A stretch of DNA of 64,000 nt from Ardenticatenaceae bacterium (GTDB lineage Bacteria; Chloroflexota; Anaerolineae; Promineifilales; Promineifilaceae), in assembly GCA_020634215.1 (NCBI GenBank), contig JACKCD010000022.1, positions 31,832 through 95,831 on the forward strand, written 5' to 3'. The translations under genes were made by a program, and so were the position numbers. This document shows positions 51,752-61,178 of the stretch, one piece after another. The notes beneath the pieces are model-generated. The model saw only the letters and a program-made list of their open reading frames with translations, was not told where the DNA came from and ran no database searches. Position 1 is the stretch's first letter; each line of letters begins with the position of its first letter.

Positions 51752-54700
51752 ACGGCCTCGGCCACCGGCAAAAATTGCGGCAGGGTAAAGTAAAAGGTGC
51801 TCCCTTTGTCTAACTCGCTCTCAACCCAGATTGCCCCGTCGTGGGCTTCCAAAATCCGCTTGACAATTGCCAGCCCCAGCCCCGTCCCACCAAAGCGGCG
51901 GCGCGATGACCCATCCACCTGGTAAAAGCGGTCAAAAATGCGGTGGATTTGGTCGGCCGGCATCCCAATGCCATTATCCGATACCGCCACCTGCACCTGG
52001 CCTTCTGCTTCACGCAGCAGCACCTGCACGGTTCCCCCGTCTGGGCTAAACTTAATGGCATTGCCAATCAGATTGTTCAACACCTGATTGATCCGATCTT
52101 TGTCGGCCAAAATCATCCCTCTGGCTCCCGGCTCAATCTCATGCTTCAGCACCAGCCCACGCTCCTGAGCAATAAGCTGATGGCTCGACACCGTGGTGCG
52201 GACAAGCTGCGCCATTGACAGCTCTTCTTTCTCCAGATTCGCTGCATCAATTCGCTGCAACGTCACAATGTCGCCAATAATCCGCGTAATTTCATCCGTT
52301 TTGTCCGACACAATCTGCAGCGACTCTCGCTGATAAGCATTAATATCCCCCATTTCCCCTTCAATGAGCAGGTCAACATACCCCTTGACAAAGGTAAGCG
52401 GTGTACGCAGTTCGTGCGATACATTTTGCACCAGTTCGTCTTTCAAGCGGTCATTCTCTTTTAGCTCATCATACGCCACCGACAACTCATCTGCATGGCG
52501 CTCCAACTCCTCAAAAAGGCGGGCGTTGGCAATGGCAACGCTCACTTGCGCCGCCGCCACCGTCACCAACTGCACGTCGGCGGCATCAAACACTCTAGGT
52601 TGGTCACTGTCAATTGCCAGCGTGCCAATAACCTCATCGCGCATTTTGAGCGGCACCACAATCAGGCTGCGAACCACCTCATCAAAAAAGAGAAAGTCCG
52701 GCTCGCTGTGGGCATCTGGTATGTAAACGGGTTCACCGGTACGCACCACCTGCCCCGAAACCCCCTCGCCCACCTTCATCCGCACCTGCCCCACATATTC
52801 GGGGCTGATACCGGCCGCTGTGGCAATCACCAACTCCGTCTTGTCATCCGAAAGCATGGTGATGGTACAGGCCCGCGCCTTGAGCAGGTCGCGCAGCATT
52901 TCAACGGTCGTGTTTAGCACCGAACGCAGCTTGAGCTTGCCCGTAATCTGCTTTGCCATGTCTACCAGTGCCGACATGCTCAACAGCCGCCGCTCCGTTT
53001 GGGCATAGAGCCGCGCATTTTTGACGGCCACGGCTGCCTGATCGGCCAGCAAGTTAAGCAGCAACAGCTCATCATCGGTAAAGGTATGGGTGCTGAGATA
53101 TGTTGTGGTGAAAGCACCAATCACCTCGTCATCATATTTCAGCGGGAAACCAGCAATGGCGGCTATTCCCCAAGTTTGGGCAATAGCCGACTGATACAAC
53201 GGATCAGTGGCGGCACTATTGATGACCACTGGCTCACCACGGCGCACAACAGTAGCGGTGATGCCGTTGGAACGGGGATGTTTGGTGGCACTGTGCCGCC
53301 GGCCGTCACGCCATAAAGCCGAGCCAAAGGTAAAGGTTTCGGAATGGTTGTCATAAAGATAAATGTGAACGTTGTTGGCCTGCGTCAGCTTGAGTGCCGA
53401 ATCGGTAATGGTGTCCAGCACCACGCGCAAATCAAGCGGCATGTTGAGATGGAGAACAATTTCGTGGAAGGCCGACAGTTCGGCCACCCGCTGCTGCGCC
53501 CGTTCATAGAGCCGGGCATGTTCAATGGCAACCGCCGCCTGGCTGGCAAGATTCCGCGCCAGACGCAGCACCGATGTCGGAAAAGAGCGCAGTTCGGTTA
53601 GCTGCCCCAACAGCAGCAGCCCCAGCACCTTGTCACGCACCTGTAGAGGAACAAACAAGACCGAACGGAACCCCGATTGCTCCAGCAATTCGCGCTCGGT
53701 GGCGGTGCGAACGGTATCTTGCCGCAGACTCAGCGAACCATTTGACAGTGCCTGCTGTAGGGCAGGGTGCTGCGCCAGGGCTTCAAAGCTGGCGGCACTG
53801 GGCAGATTACGAACCGTTTGCCGGCCGGACACCTTAACAGCGTAATGTTCCTGGGCCACAAGCTGGAACTGGCTGCTGGCTTCATCTTGCACCAAAATGA
53901 GGCAGCTATCCACTTGCAGTGCCTGCACCATCTCGCGGGCCACGGCGTGGAGCACAAACCCTTGATCGAGGTTGGCGCTCATGGTGGCACTGGCCTGGTA
54001 AAGAATGCTGAGTTCAGAAAGCTGCTGCTGGGTTTGGTGGTGCAGCAGGGCGTTTTGGATGGCAACGGCGGCATGGGCGGCAAGGGTGGAGACGAGCCGC
54101 TCTTCACGCTGGCTGAAGACGTTGGGTTGAAAGCTGTTGACCACCAGCAGCCCCAGCGGGTTATCGGCTCCCAGCGGCACGCCCATCCAGGAACGAACGG
54201 CCGTTTGCCCAGCCAACGACACCCAGCGCGAATCCTTAACCACATCAGCAATACTCAACGGCTCTTTTTTGTGCAAAACGGCCGTTGTCAGCGTGCTGTG
54301 GTTCCAAATAGATTCCAACTCATCAGTGGCGACCACCAGGGCACGCTGGTGGTTATCACGGGCATCGGCCAGTACCAGCCGCTGATCTTGCCACAAGAAA
54401 AGATAGGCGGTGTCATAGGTAATGATGCCGCCGAGCGTCTGCAAAAAGTTTCTTACCACCACCGCATGGTCAAGCGAGTCGCCAATGGCGGTGATGGCCT
54501 GGCGCAGGGCAATGGCAGCCAAATGGTCGCGGGCACTGGCTTCAACCAGTTCTTTGGCCTGGGCGTAAAGGGTGGCGTTTTTGATGATGGTGGCAACGTG
54601 GTCGGCAACGGCCGTTAATGTCGGCAAATCCGCCTCGGCAAACGCCTGTCGCCGCTCGCTTTGCACCGAAATCACCCCCAGCACTTCATCGTTGAGCCGG

Positions 54701-55806
54701 ATGGGCACCGCGATAATGGAGCGCGACAAATTACCCACGCGCAACCCAGGCACCGGTTTGGCATCCTCCAGCCAATCGCCCGTCGTATACGCCAGGTTGT
54801 TGGTGACAACCCAGACGGCCAAGCTGCGGGCATCATAAATCGAAATGGGGTTGACAGCCATTTCCACACCCTGCTCTACCACGGACGGGAAGGAAACAAG
54901 CTGTTTTTCAGCATCGTACAGGGCAATGTAGCTGTCTTTAGTTTTAAAGACCTGCTGAATTTGCTCGTGGATGGTTTGCAGGGTTGGTGCCAGCGGTTTG
55001 AGCAAGCGGGCATATTCGGTAACGCGGAAGATGGTTTCAAGCTGGTTGGCGCGATCCCAGGCGATTTCAAACAAACGGCCGTTATTGACCACCACCCCCA
55101 ACTGCCCTGCCAACAGTTCCGCTGCCGCCAAATCGCTGGGAGAAACGGCCGTTTGTGACCCATATTCTAACAGCAACAGCAGCCGATTTTTAGGGTTAAG
55201 CTGGAGCGGCACCACCAGTTGCGTCCCATCGGGCTGCTGATAAACGGCCGTTTGCTTGCCATCCAGCGGTGGCAAAGCCGCAGAAACTGGCTGCCCAAAC
55301 ACAAGCTGCAAATCCAGCCGCTCGGGTTCGGTTTGCTGCCAAAACAGACGCGCCGAGGCATGGGGAAACGCCTGGCGAAACGCTTGCTGCAAACCTGCTT
55401 CCTGGTCATGCAGCGGGCGATTATGGATAATGATTTGGTTAAGTCGCTGCAACAGAGAGAGCTGCGCCGTCGTTAACAGGGTTTGGCCGGGTAAAGGGGC
55501 GGTGGTTAGCAGAGAAACGGCCGTTTGCAGCAATGGCTCATCTTCGGCGGTAAACGGCTCGCTGTGCTGGATGTTGAGCCAGAAACCACTGCGGTCAATG
55601 GGCAGAGAAACGGCCGTTTCGCCCACAATGTTGGCGGCAAAAACGGCCGTTGGTGTGACTGTTACCTGTGCCGATGGCAAGAAACCATGCAAAAACCGCG
55701 CTGCTGCTTCGGCTACAGCTTCCAAAGAAACGGCCGTTGCTACAGTCCGTAACAATATAGCGAGATCATTTATACCAATGTGTCGATCTGACATCCCGCT
55801 CCACAA
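51748..55806 (-). CDS. Cytoplasmic multi-GAF sensor histidine kinase
   Basis: The protein has 1,352 residues and no membrane helix. Five or six GAF-like modules follow each other, each ending in a V.IKNA.LY/VAI.NARLF-type helix (TIIKNATLYAQ, VAIQNALLHHQ, VAIEHARLYER, VAVKNARLYAQ, VAIANARLFEE). The HisKA segment ELVQNVSHELRTPLTFVKGY carries the phospho-His near residue 1130. The ATPase has NNLIGNAIKFS, VSDNGIGMP and FGGTGLGLAIVK. It probably integrates several small-molecule or redox/light signals. No regulator gene is adjacent. The N-terminal region holds the densest AACGGCCGTT cluster of the window. The start may be at codon 1 or 5. Confidence 0.93.
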   Translation of the reverse strand: MWSGMSDRHIGINDLAILLRTVATAVSLEAVAEAAARFLHGFLPSAQVTVTPTAVFAANIVGETAVSLPIDRSGFWLNIQHSEPFTAEDEPLLQTAVSLLTTAPLPGQTLLTTAQLSLLQRLNQIIIHNRPLHDQEAGLQQAFRQAFPHASARLFWQQTEPERLDLQLVFGQPVSAALPPLDGKQTAVYQQPDGTQLVVPLQLNPKNRLLLLLEYGSQTAVSPSDLAAAELLAGQLGVVVNNGRLFEIAWDRANQLETIFRVTEYARLLKPLAPTLQTIHEQIQQVFKTKDSYIALYDAEKQLVSFPSVVEQGVEMAVNPISIYDARSLAVWVVTNNLAYTTGDWLEDAKPVPGLRVGNLSRSIIAVPIRLNDEVLGVISVQSERRQAFAEADLPTLTAVADHVATIIKNATLYAQAKELVEASARDHLAAIALRQAITAIGDSLDHAVVVRNFLQTLGGIITYDTAYLFLWQDQRLVLADARDNHQRALVVATDELESIWNHSTLTTAVLHKKEPLSIADVVKDSRWVSLAGQTAVRSWMGVPLGADNPLGLLVVNSFQPNVFSQREERLVSTLAAHAAVAIQNALLHHQTQQQLSELSILYQASATMSANLDQGFVLHAVAREMVQALQVDSCLILVQDEASSQFQLVAQEHYAVKVSGRQTVRNLPSAASFEALAQHPALQQALSNGSLSLRQDTVRTATERELLEQSGFRSVLFVPLQVRDKVLGLLLLGQLTELRSFPTSVLRLARNLASQAAVAIEHARLYERAQQRVAELSAFHEIVLHLNMPLDLRVVLDTITDSALKLTQANNVHIYLYDNHSETFTFGSALWRDGRRHSATKHPRSNGITATVVRRGEPVVINSAATDPLYQSAIAQTWGIAAIAGFPLKYDDEVIGAFTTTYLSTHTFTDDELLLLNLLADQAAVAVKNARLYAQTERRLLSMSALVDMAKQITGKLKLRSVLNTTVEMLRDLLKARACTITMLSDDKTELVIATAAGISPEYVGQVRMKVGEGVSGQVVRTGEPVYIPDAHSEPDFLFFDEVVRSLIVVPLKMRDEVIGTLAIDSDQPRVFDAADVQLVTVAAAQVSVAIANARLFEELERHADELSVAYDELKENDRLKDELVQNVSHELRTPLTFVKGYVDLLIEGEMGDINAYQRESLQIVSDKTDEITRIIGDIVTLQRIDAANLEKEELSMAQLVRTTVSSHQLIAQERGLVLKHEIEPGARGMILADKDRINQVLNNLIGNAIKFSPDGGTVQVLLREAEGQVQVAVSDNGIGMPADQIHRIFDRFYQVDGSSRRRFGGTGLGLAIVKRILEAHDGAIWVESELDKGSTFYFTLPQFLPVAEAV
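55074..55738. repeat. Densest cluster of the AACGGCCGTT palindrome
   Basis: Exact copies start at 55074, 55144, 55243, 55516, 55609, 55642 and 55729, seven in 665 bases, all inside the coding sequence for the first GAF module of the kinase. They mostly encode Thr-Ala-Val on the minus strand. Roughly 90 copies are spread over the window; only this cluster is listed as a feature. Confidence 0.95.
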
Positions 55807-55870
55807 AATGGCCAGCGCAATGATGCGAACGTTGAAAAACCGCGCTGCCTACATTATCAAAAAATAGAAA

Positions 55871-55894
55871 TAGAGGCGTTGCACAACGCCTCTA
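55871..55894. repeat. Perfect 11-bp-stem hairpin (TAGAGGCGTTG)
   Basis: TAGAGGCGTTG and CAACGCCTCTA are separated by CA. It lies between the kinase start and the secA end, both on minus. The stem resembles the AGAGACGTTGCA-type palindrome widespread in filamentous cyanobacteria. The 12 bases GCCTCTACGTAC at its right edge (55888) recur at 43964. Confidence 0.65.
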
Positions 55895-55988
55895 CGTACA
55901 TTATCCAGATAACGTGGCAATAATCAACCAACTATGCAACACCTGTTATGGTAAATACATAGTACAAATGGGGGAAAACGGCCGTTTT

Positions 55989-58900
55989 TTACCGCTTTTT
56001 CTTGCCTTTCTTGCGCCCACCACCCGTGCCGCCAGTCATCACCGCCGGGCTGGCACCAGCCGCCGCTAAATCCTGGCGCATGTGGCAATTCTTATATTTC
56101 TTGCCGCTGCCGCACGGACACAAATCATTACGCCCCACCTTGGGGGAATCGCGGCGCAGTTCCACACCCTTGCCCTTCTCCCGCTGCACCACCTCATAGC
56201 CAGCATCCCGCGCCTGAATTTGATAAGCGGCTTCGGCTTCCTGCTGCTGAATAAACTGCTGGTGCCCGGCAATGTCACGGAAGAAGCGTTCGGCAATATC
56301 ACGATCAATATTGCGGCGCATATCAGCAAACATCTCAAATGAGCGCCGCTTATATTCCACCTTCGGGTCACGCTGCCCAATGGCTGCCAGCCCAATCTCC
56401 CGCCGCAAATCGTCCATCGCCGTCAGGTAATCTCGCCACTCCCGGTCAATGGCCGACAGCAGCAGCACCCGCTGGAAGTTCAGATATTGTTCCGCCCCAA
56501 TACGAATCCGCCACTTGTTTTGCTGCGTCTTCACATAGCTCTTCAACGCCGCAACCATCTGCTCCCCTTCCAGTGCCGACAAACTATCCAGCAGCAAATC
56601 TCGCAGTGCCCCACCGGCCCGCTCCAGAAAGCGAAGCTGTCGAGCGGTGGCGTTTTTGGACGAAAGCCCATCTACGCTAAACTGGGCAAACGCTTGCTCC
56701 AACTCCGTGGACGCTTTTTCCCAAATCGTATCCCGGTCGGCACGGTCCGCTTGTTCGGCCAGGAACTCATTAAACAGCGACTCCACTTGCTCCAAATAAT
56801 CACGCCGAATGAGATCACGCGCCTGCAAACGACCAGAAGGACGGCCGGCCAAACTGCCCAGATTAGGCACCGGTGGCAGCAGCGGCAAAAACCGCTCCAT
56901 TGCCCGCAGCAGTTGATACAGGTTTGTCCCTTCTTCCTCATTCTCATGCGCCAACAGCATCAGTCTATCTGTCAGCCGTGCCGCCGAAAGTTTGGACAAC
57001 TCATCTATATCTAAGGTCGTGGCCTTTGGCAGCAGCCCACGCATTTGCCGCACCACACCACGCACATTAATTTCATCGGTGGCATCGGTGCTAAAATCCC
57101 GAATTACCCGCTCAATTTCGCTGCGTACATACCCAGGGTAGTTATCTACGTAGTTATCAACCAGTTCGGCAATCGTTGTGGCAAAAGCATCCTCAATCTG
57201 GTCATCCAGGCTGGAACCATCACCGAGCAGCACCTCGCGCCGCTGCCCATACATCGCCTGCCGCTGTTTGCTCATCACATCATCATACTCAACCACATTT
57301 TTGCGGATATCGAAGTTGTAGCCTTCAATCCGCTCCTGCGAACTTTCGATGATGCGATCTAGCATCCGGTTTTCAATTGGCAGATCATCAGGCAGATTGG
57401 TGCGTGACATAAAGTTCTTTAGCCGCTCACCACCAAACCGGCGCATCAAATCGTCGTCCAGCGAGAGGAAGAAGCGGGAAGAGCCAGGATCGCCTTGCCG
57501 CGCCGCCCGACCGCGAAGCTGGTTGTCAATGCGGCGCGATTCATGCCGTTCGGAGCCAACCACGTGCAGCCCGCCTAACTGCCACACCTCTTTGCGCTCC
57601 CGCTCGGTTTGCGCCTTCAGTGCTAAAATGTGGTCTATAATGTCGTCGGGAATCCCTGGAACCTTAGCAATTACAGCCTTTGCCCCTTCCAGGTCATCAC
57701 TCAACACGGTACGAATGAGAGCAGCACGGGCGTTGTAGTGCTGTTCAAACACCATTTCGGCCAGGAACTGCGCCAGCTTGCGTTCGTCCTCTTGCACCGT
57801 TACATAGCGATTGTAGAGACCCCATTGTCGCATGGCATCTTCGACCAGAGCCGAATCTTTACCCAGTTCCTCCACAAATTCGCGGGCTTCGGCTAGTCGG
57901 CCGGCGCGCACATCGCGCAGCACACGCATTAGATCGTTGTAGTCAATCTCATACGGCTCTTGCAACACACGCCCCAAATAGCCAATAACCTGCACTTCTG
58001 CAATTTCCTGAAGGGCTACATCATACTCTTGCTTGACGGCAAGCAGCGAATCAATCAGCAGTTCGCTCAGCTTGGGCTGTCTGCTGGCAAAGGCGCGGGC
58101 AGATTCATTACCTTCGGTGAGCAGTTGGAAGGCAAGCTGGGTAAGCAGGGGGCGGTCAAATAGATCTTCTTCAAGCTGCTGCGCGGCCATCCCTTCGGGG
58201 TTGCCACCCAACATGATGTCGGTGCCACGACCAGCCATGTTGGTGGAAATGGTAACGGCACCTTTACGGCCGGCTTGCGAGACAATCAACGCTTCTGACT
58301 GGTGTATTTTTGCGTTGAGGACGTTATGGGGAATTTTTTCCCGCTGCAAGGAACGATGAATTTGTTCGGAATGTTCAACCGAGGTGGTACCAACAAGTAC
58401 CGGCCGGCCGGATTCGTGAACACGTCTAATTTCCGAAATAATCGCTTGATCTTTTGCCTCGAGAGTTCCATACACTTGGTCAGCAAAGTCCACCCGTTTA
58501 AAGAAGATGGGCTTGTTAGTTTCTGGCGAAAGATAGGCAATCGCATCTGCGCCTTCCAGCTTGCTGTGCTGCTCTTTCAACCCCATCGCCCCCGTCTCCA
58601 CAATGTATTGCACGTTGGTAGGCAGTGGCGTTACCCCTAGCTCATAAATCTTGTCAAACTCTTCAGCATCGGTCAGCGCCGTACCGGTCATACCAGCCAG
58701 CTTTTCATAAAGCCGGAAATAGTTTTGCAGGGTAATGGTGGCAACCGTCACCGTCTCGCGTTTGATCTGCACCCCTTCTTTGGCCTCAATCGCTTCGTGC
58801 AAGCCATCAGAGTAGCGACGGCCGGGCATGAGACGGCCAGTAAAATCGTCTACAATTAAGATTTCGCCTTCTTGCACCACGTAGTGAACATCCCGCTTGT

Positions 58901-59921
58901 AAAGATATTCAGCACGGAGGGCGTTATCCAGGTAGTAGGTAAGTTGGTAGAAACGGGGGTCATAGAGGCTGTCACCCGCGCCCGTGTCCAATTCAGGAAT
59001 ACGCCGCTCAATCTCTTCAATACCGATATCGGTGAGACTAACGGAACGACTTTTTTCGTCGAGGTCATAATGGCCGTTTGGCTCTTCTTCCTCGTCGGCG
59101 GTGTTTTCTTTCAGGCGGCGCACATAGTCGGCAAAGCGGGCGTATTCTTTACCGGAACGCGGCGCAGGGCCGGAGATGATGAGCGGGGTTCGGGCTTCAT
59201 CAATGAGGATGTTGTCTACCTCGTCAATGACAGCGAAGTGCAGATCGCGCTGCACCAGCCGGTCGGGGCTGGTAGCCATGTTGTCACGCAGGTAGTCAAA
59301 GCCAAATTCGCTGCTGATGCCATAGGTGACATCGGCTTCGTAGGCTTGTCGGCGGGTACAGGGTCGCCAGTGAACCAGCCGCTCATCTTCCAGTTCGGCA
59401 CCGGGGTTTACGTAGTCGGGGTCATAAAGGGCAGAAAACTGCTGGGGACCAATGCAGCCAACGGTGAGGCCGAGGTAGTGGAAGATTTTGCCCATCCAGC
59501 CACCGTCACGACGAACAAGGTAATCATTGACGGTTACAAGATGCACACCTTGCCCGGCCAGGGCGTTGAGGAAGAGGGGCAGGGTGGCAACGAGGGTTTT
59601 CCCTTCGCCGGTACGCATTTCCACCACTTCGCGCCGGTGGAGGAGGATGCCGCCCATGATTTGGACATCGTAGTGGCGCAGGCCGGTGGTGCGTTTGGAG
59701 GCTTCGCGGACAAGGGCGAAGGCTTCCACGAGGAGGTCGTCTAGCTCAGTGTCGTTTTCGTAGCGTTCGCGGAGAACGGCCGTTTGTTCCCGCAACGCCT
59801 CCATAGACATCTGCTCATACTTGCTTTCCAAATTTGCCACAGCGGCCACCGTTGGCTTCAAGCTGTCCATCAGCCGCTGGTTTGCGTCAGGAATGATTTT
59901 TGAAAATAATTTTTTGAACAT
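55989..59921 (-). CDS. secA: Preprotein translocase ATPase SecA, unusually long
   Basis: From the ATG at 59921 (MFKKLFSKIIPDANQR) the protein has 1,310 residues, against 800-950 usual. MRTGEGKTLVATLP (Walker A), VIDEVDNILIDEARTPLIIS (Walker B) and AGRGTDIMLGGNPE are canonical. About 190 extra residues sit between that last motif and LGGLHVVGSERHESRRIDNQ, where other SecAs have a few to ~60. The C-terminal NDLCPCGSGKKYKNCH binds zinc and SecB or ribosomes. It drives Sec-dependent export at SecYEG. Only one exact AACGGCCGTT occurs, near the N-terminus. Confidence 0.96.
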   Translation of the reverse strand: MFKKLFSKIIPDANQRLMDSLKPTVAAVANLESKYEQMSMEALREQTAVLRERYENDTELDDLLVEAFALVREASKRTTGLRHYDVQIMGGILLHRREVVEMRTGEGKTLVATLPLFLNALAGQGVHLVTVNDYLVRRDGGWMGKIFHYLGLTVGCIGPQQFSALYDPDYVNPGAELEDERLVHWRPCTRRQAYEADVTYGISSEFGFDYLRDNMATSPDRLVQRDLHFAVIDEVDNILIDEARTPLIISGPAPRSGKEYARFADYVRRLKENTADEEEEPNGHYDLDEKSRSVSLTDIGIEEIERRIPELDTGAGDSLYDPRFYQLTYYLDNALRAEYLYKRDVHYVVQEGEILIVDDFTGRLMPGRRYSDGLHEAIEAKEGVQIKRETVTVATITLQNYFRLYEKLAGMTGTALTDAEEFDKIYELGVTPLPTNVQYIVETGAMGLKEQHSKLEGADAIAYLSPETNKPIFFKRVDFADQVYGTLEAKDQAIISEIRRVHESGRPVLVGTTSVEHSEQIHRSLQREKIPHNVLNAKIHQSEALIVSQAGRKGAVTISTNMAGRGTDIMLGGNPEGMAAQQLEEDLFDRPLLTQLAFQLLTEGNESARAFASRQPKLSELLIDSLLAVKQEYDVALQEIAEVQVIGYLGRVLQEPYEIDYNDLMRVLRDVRAGRLAEAREFVEELGKDSALVEDAMRQWGLYNRYVTVQEDERKLAQFLAEMVFEQHYNARAALIRTVLSDDLEGAKAVIAKVPGIPDDIIDHILALKAQTERERKEVWQLGGLHVVGSERHESRRIDNQLRGRAARQGDPGSSRFFLSLDDDLMRRFGGERLKNFMSRTNLPDDLPIENRMLDRIIESSQERIEGYNFDIRKNVVEYDDVMSKQRQAMYGQRREVLLGDGSSLDDQIEDAFATTIAELVDNYVDNYPGYVRSEIERVIRDFSTDATDEINVRGVVRQMRGLLPKATTLDIDELSKLSAARLTDRLMLLAHENEEEGTNLYQLLRAMERFLPLLPPVPNLGSLAGRPSGRLQARDLIRRDYLEQVESLFNEFLAEQADRADRDTIWEKASTELEQAFAQFSVDGLSSKNATARQLRFLERAGGALRDLLLDSLSALEGEQMVAALKSYVKTQQNKWRIRIGAEQYLNFQRVLLLSAIDREWRDYLTAMDDLRREIGLAAIGQRDPKVEYKRRSFEMFADMRRNIDRDIAERFFRDIAGHQQFIQQQEAEAAYQIQARDAGYEVVQREKGKGVELRRDSPKVGRNDLCPCGSGKKYKNCHMRQDLAAAGASPAVMTGGTGGGRKKGKKKR

Positions 59922-60095
59922 AGCAAAAATTCTACACAATCTTTCTAAGATTCAGATTAGCCTTATGCTGGCAAAACGGCATTTTATACCGCTTAGCTAG
60001 GCTTTGCTGTTTCGAGTGTAACAAATCTTCCCCAAAAACGCTCCCTGGCACAGCAAATTAACGCAATTCATACAGAAAAAATTGTGTCACTCGAT

Positions 60096-61037
60096 TTATT
60101 CGTTAAATAGCTCTCCAACGCTGCGCCCCTCATGAGAACGCATAATCACCTCACCTAGCAGATCGGCCACGCTCAAGACTGTAATATTGGGCAGCATTTT
60201 TTCGGGTGGAATTGGAATGGTGTCGGTGGTCACAATTTCTTTGATGGGCAACTGCTGCAGCCGTTCGGTAGCCGGGTCAGACAGCACGGGATGGGTGAAG
60301 GACACATAAACATCCTTGGCCCCCGATGCTTTCACCAGTTCCACTGCTTCCCGAATGGAGCCGGCCGTATCCACCAAATCATCCACAATAATCACATCCT
60401 TGTCCTGGACGCTGCCAATTAGCGACAGTGCCTGCCGTTGGCCGCTGTTGCCCACGCGCCGCTTTTCCACAAACGCCAGCGGGAAATCAAGCTCGGCCGC
60501 ATAGTTGCGCCCCTTTTTAGCATACCCCAGGTCGGGTGTCACCACCACGGCATCCAACTGCTTCTGGCGAAAATAATCAATCATAATGTGGAAGGCGGTC
60601 AGGGAATCGCCGGGGATTTTGTAGAAGCCCTGGATTTGGTCGGCGTGGAGATCAATGGTCATCCAACGGTCGGCCCCGGCCACTTCAATCATATCGGCCA
60701 GCAAACGGGCGGTGATGGGCACGCGGGGCTGGTCTTTTTTGTCGCTTTGGGCATAGGCCATGTAGGGCACAACAACGGTAATACGGCCGGCCGAATCCCG
60801 CTTCAAACAATCAATGGCAATCAGCAGCTCCATGATGTTGCGATGAACGGGGCGGCTGTGGCTTTGAATGATGTAGACATCCTGCCCGCGCACGCTGCCG
60901 TGCAGCCGCACAAATAGGTTCTCGTTAGGAAAGTCTTGAATATCCCAACCGCTCAGGGGAATGTTGACATATTCAGCAATGCGCTGCGCCAATTCGGGGC
61001 AGCCTGAGCCAGCAAACAGTTTAATATCTCCGTACAT
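60096..61037 (-). CDS. prs: Ribose-phosphate pyrophosphokinase
   Basis: From the ATG at 61037 (GGGAGA upstream) the protein has 313 residues. The longer reading from 61094 is rejected because the family starts at the IKLFAGSGCPELA block. FPNENLFVRLHGSVRGQDVY, MELLIAIDCLKR, TIDLHADQIQGFY, VVVTPDLGYAKKGR and DVIIVDDLVDTAGSI (PRPP loop) are all present. It makes PRPP from ribose-5-phosphate and ATP for nucleotide and amino-acid synthesis. SPDxG-type motif is TPDLG here. No AACGGCCGTT occurs in the gene. Confidence 0.97.
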   Translation of the reverse strand: MYGDIKLFAGSGCPELAQRIAEYVNIPLSGWDIQDFPNENLFVRLHGSVRGQDVYIIQSHSRPVHRNIMELLIAIDCLKRDSAGRITVVVPYMAYAQSDKKDQPRVPITARLLADMIEVAGADRWMTIDLHADQIQGFYKIPGDSLTAFHIMIDYFRQKQLDAVVVTPDLGYAKKGRNYAAELDFPLAFVEKRRVGNSGQRQALSLIGSVQDKDVIIVDDLVDTAGSIREAVELVKASGAKDVYVSFTHPVLSDPATERLQQLPIKEIVTTDTIPIPPEKMLPNITVLSVADLLGEVIMRSHEGRSVGELFNE

Positions 61038-61106
61038 ATTGTCTCCCGCTAATGTCTGTTGCAACGGTTTTACAGTAAGTCCTTTCTCAGCCAATACAAT
61101 TTGTGG

Positions 61107-61178
61107 AGCAAGTTACAGGTAACAAGTGGCAAGTTTTGTCGGCTAGCGCGACCTGCCACCTGTATCTTGTTACTTGCC
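61107..61178. repeat. Heptamer hairpin, CAAGTGGC family
   Basis: Left units AAGTTAC, AGGTAAC and AAGTGGC face GCCACCT, GTATCTT and GTTACTT on the right. The loop TTTTGTCGGCTAGCGCGA differs by few bases from the copy at 50270. It lies between two minus-strand genes. Confidence 0.85.

Noticed and set aside
53767..54618. 283-codon plus-strand open frame inside the multi-GAF kinase
   Set aside because: The opposite strand encodes continuous GAF domains; the frame has no ribosome site and low-complexity composition.
58872..59744. 290-codon plus-strand open frame inside secA
   Set aside because: It lies fully inside SecA motifs on the other strand and has no recognised domain.
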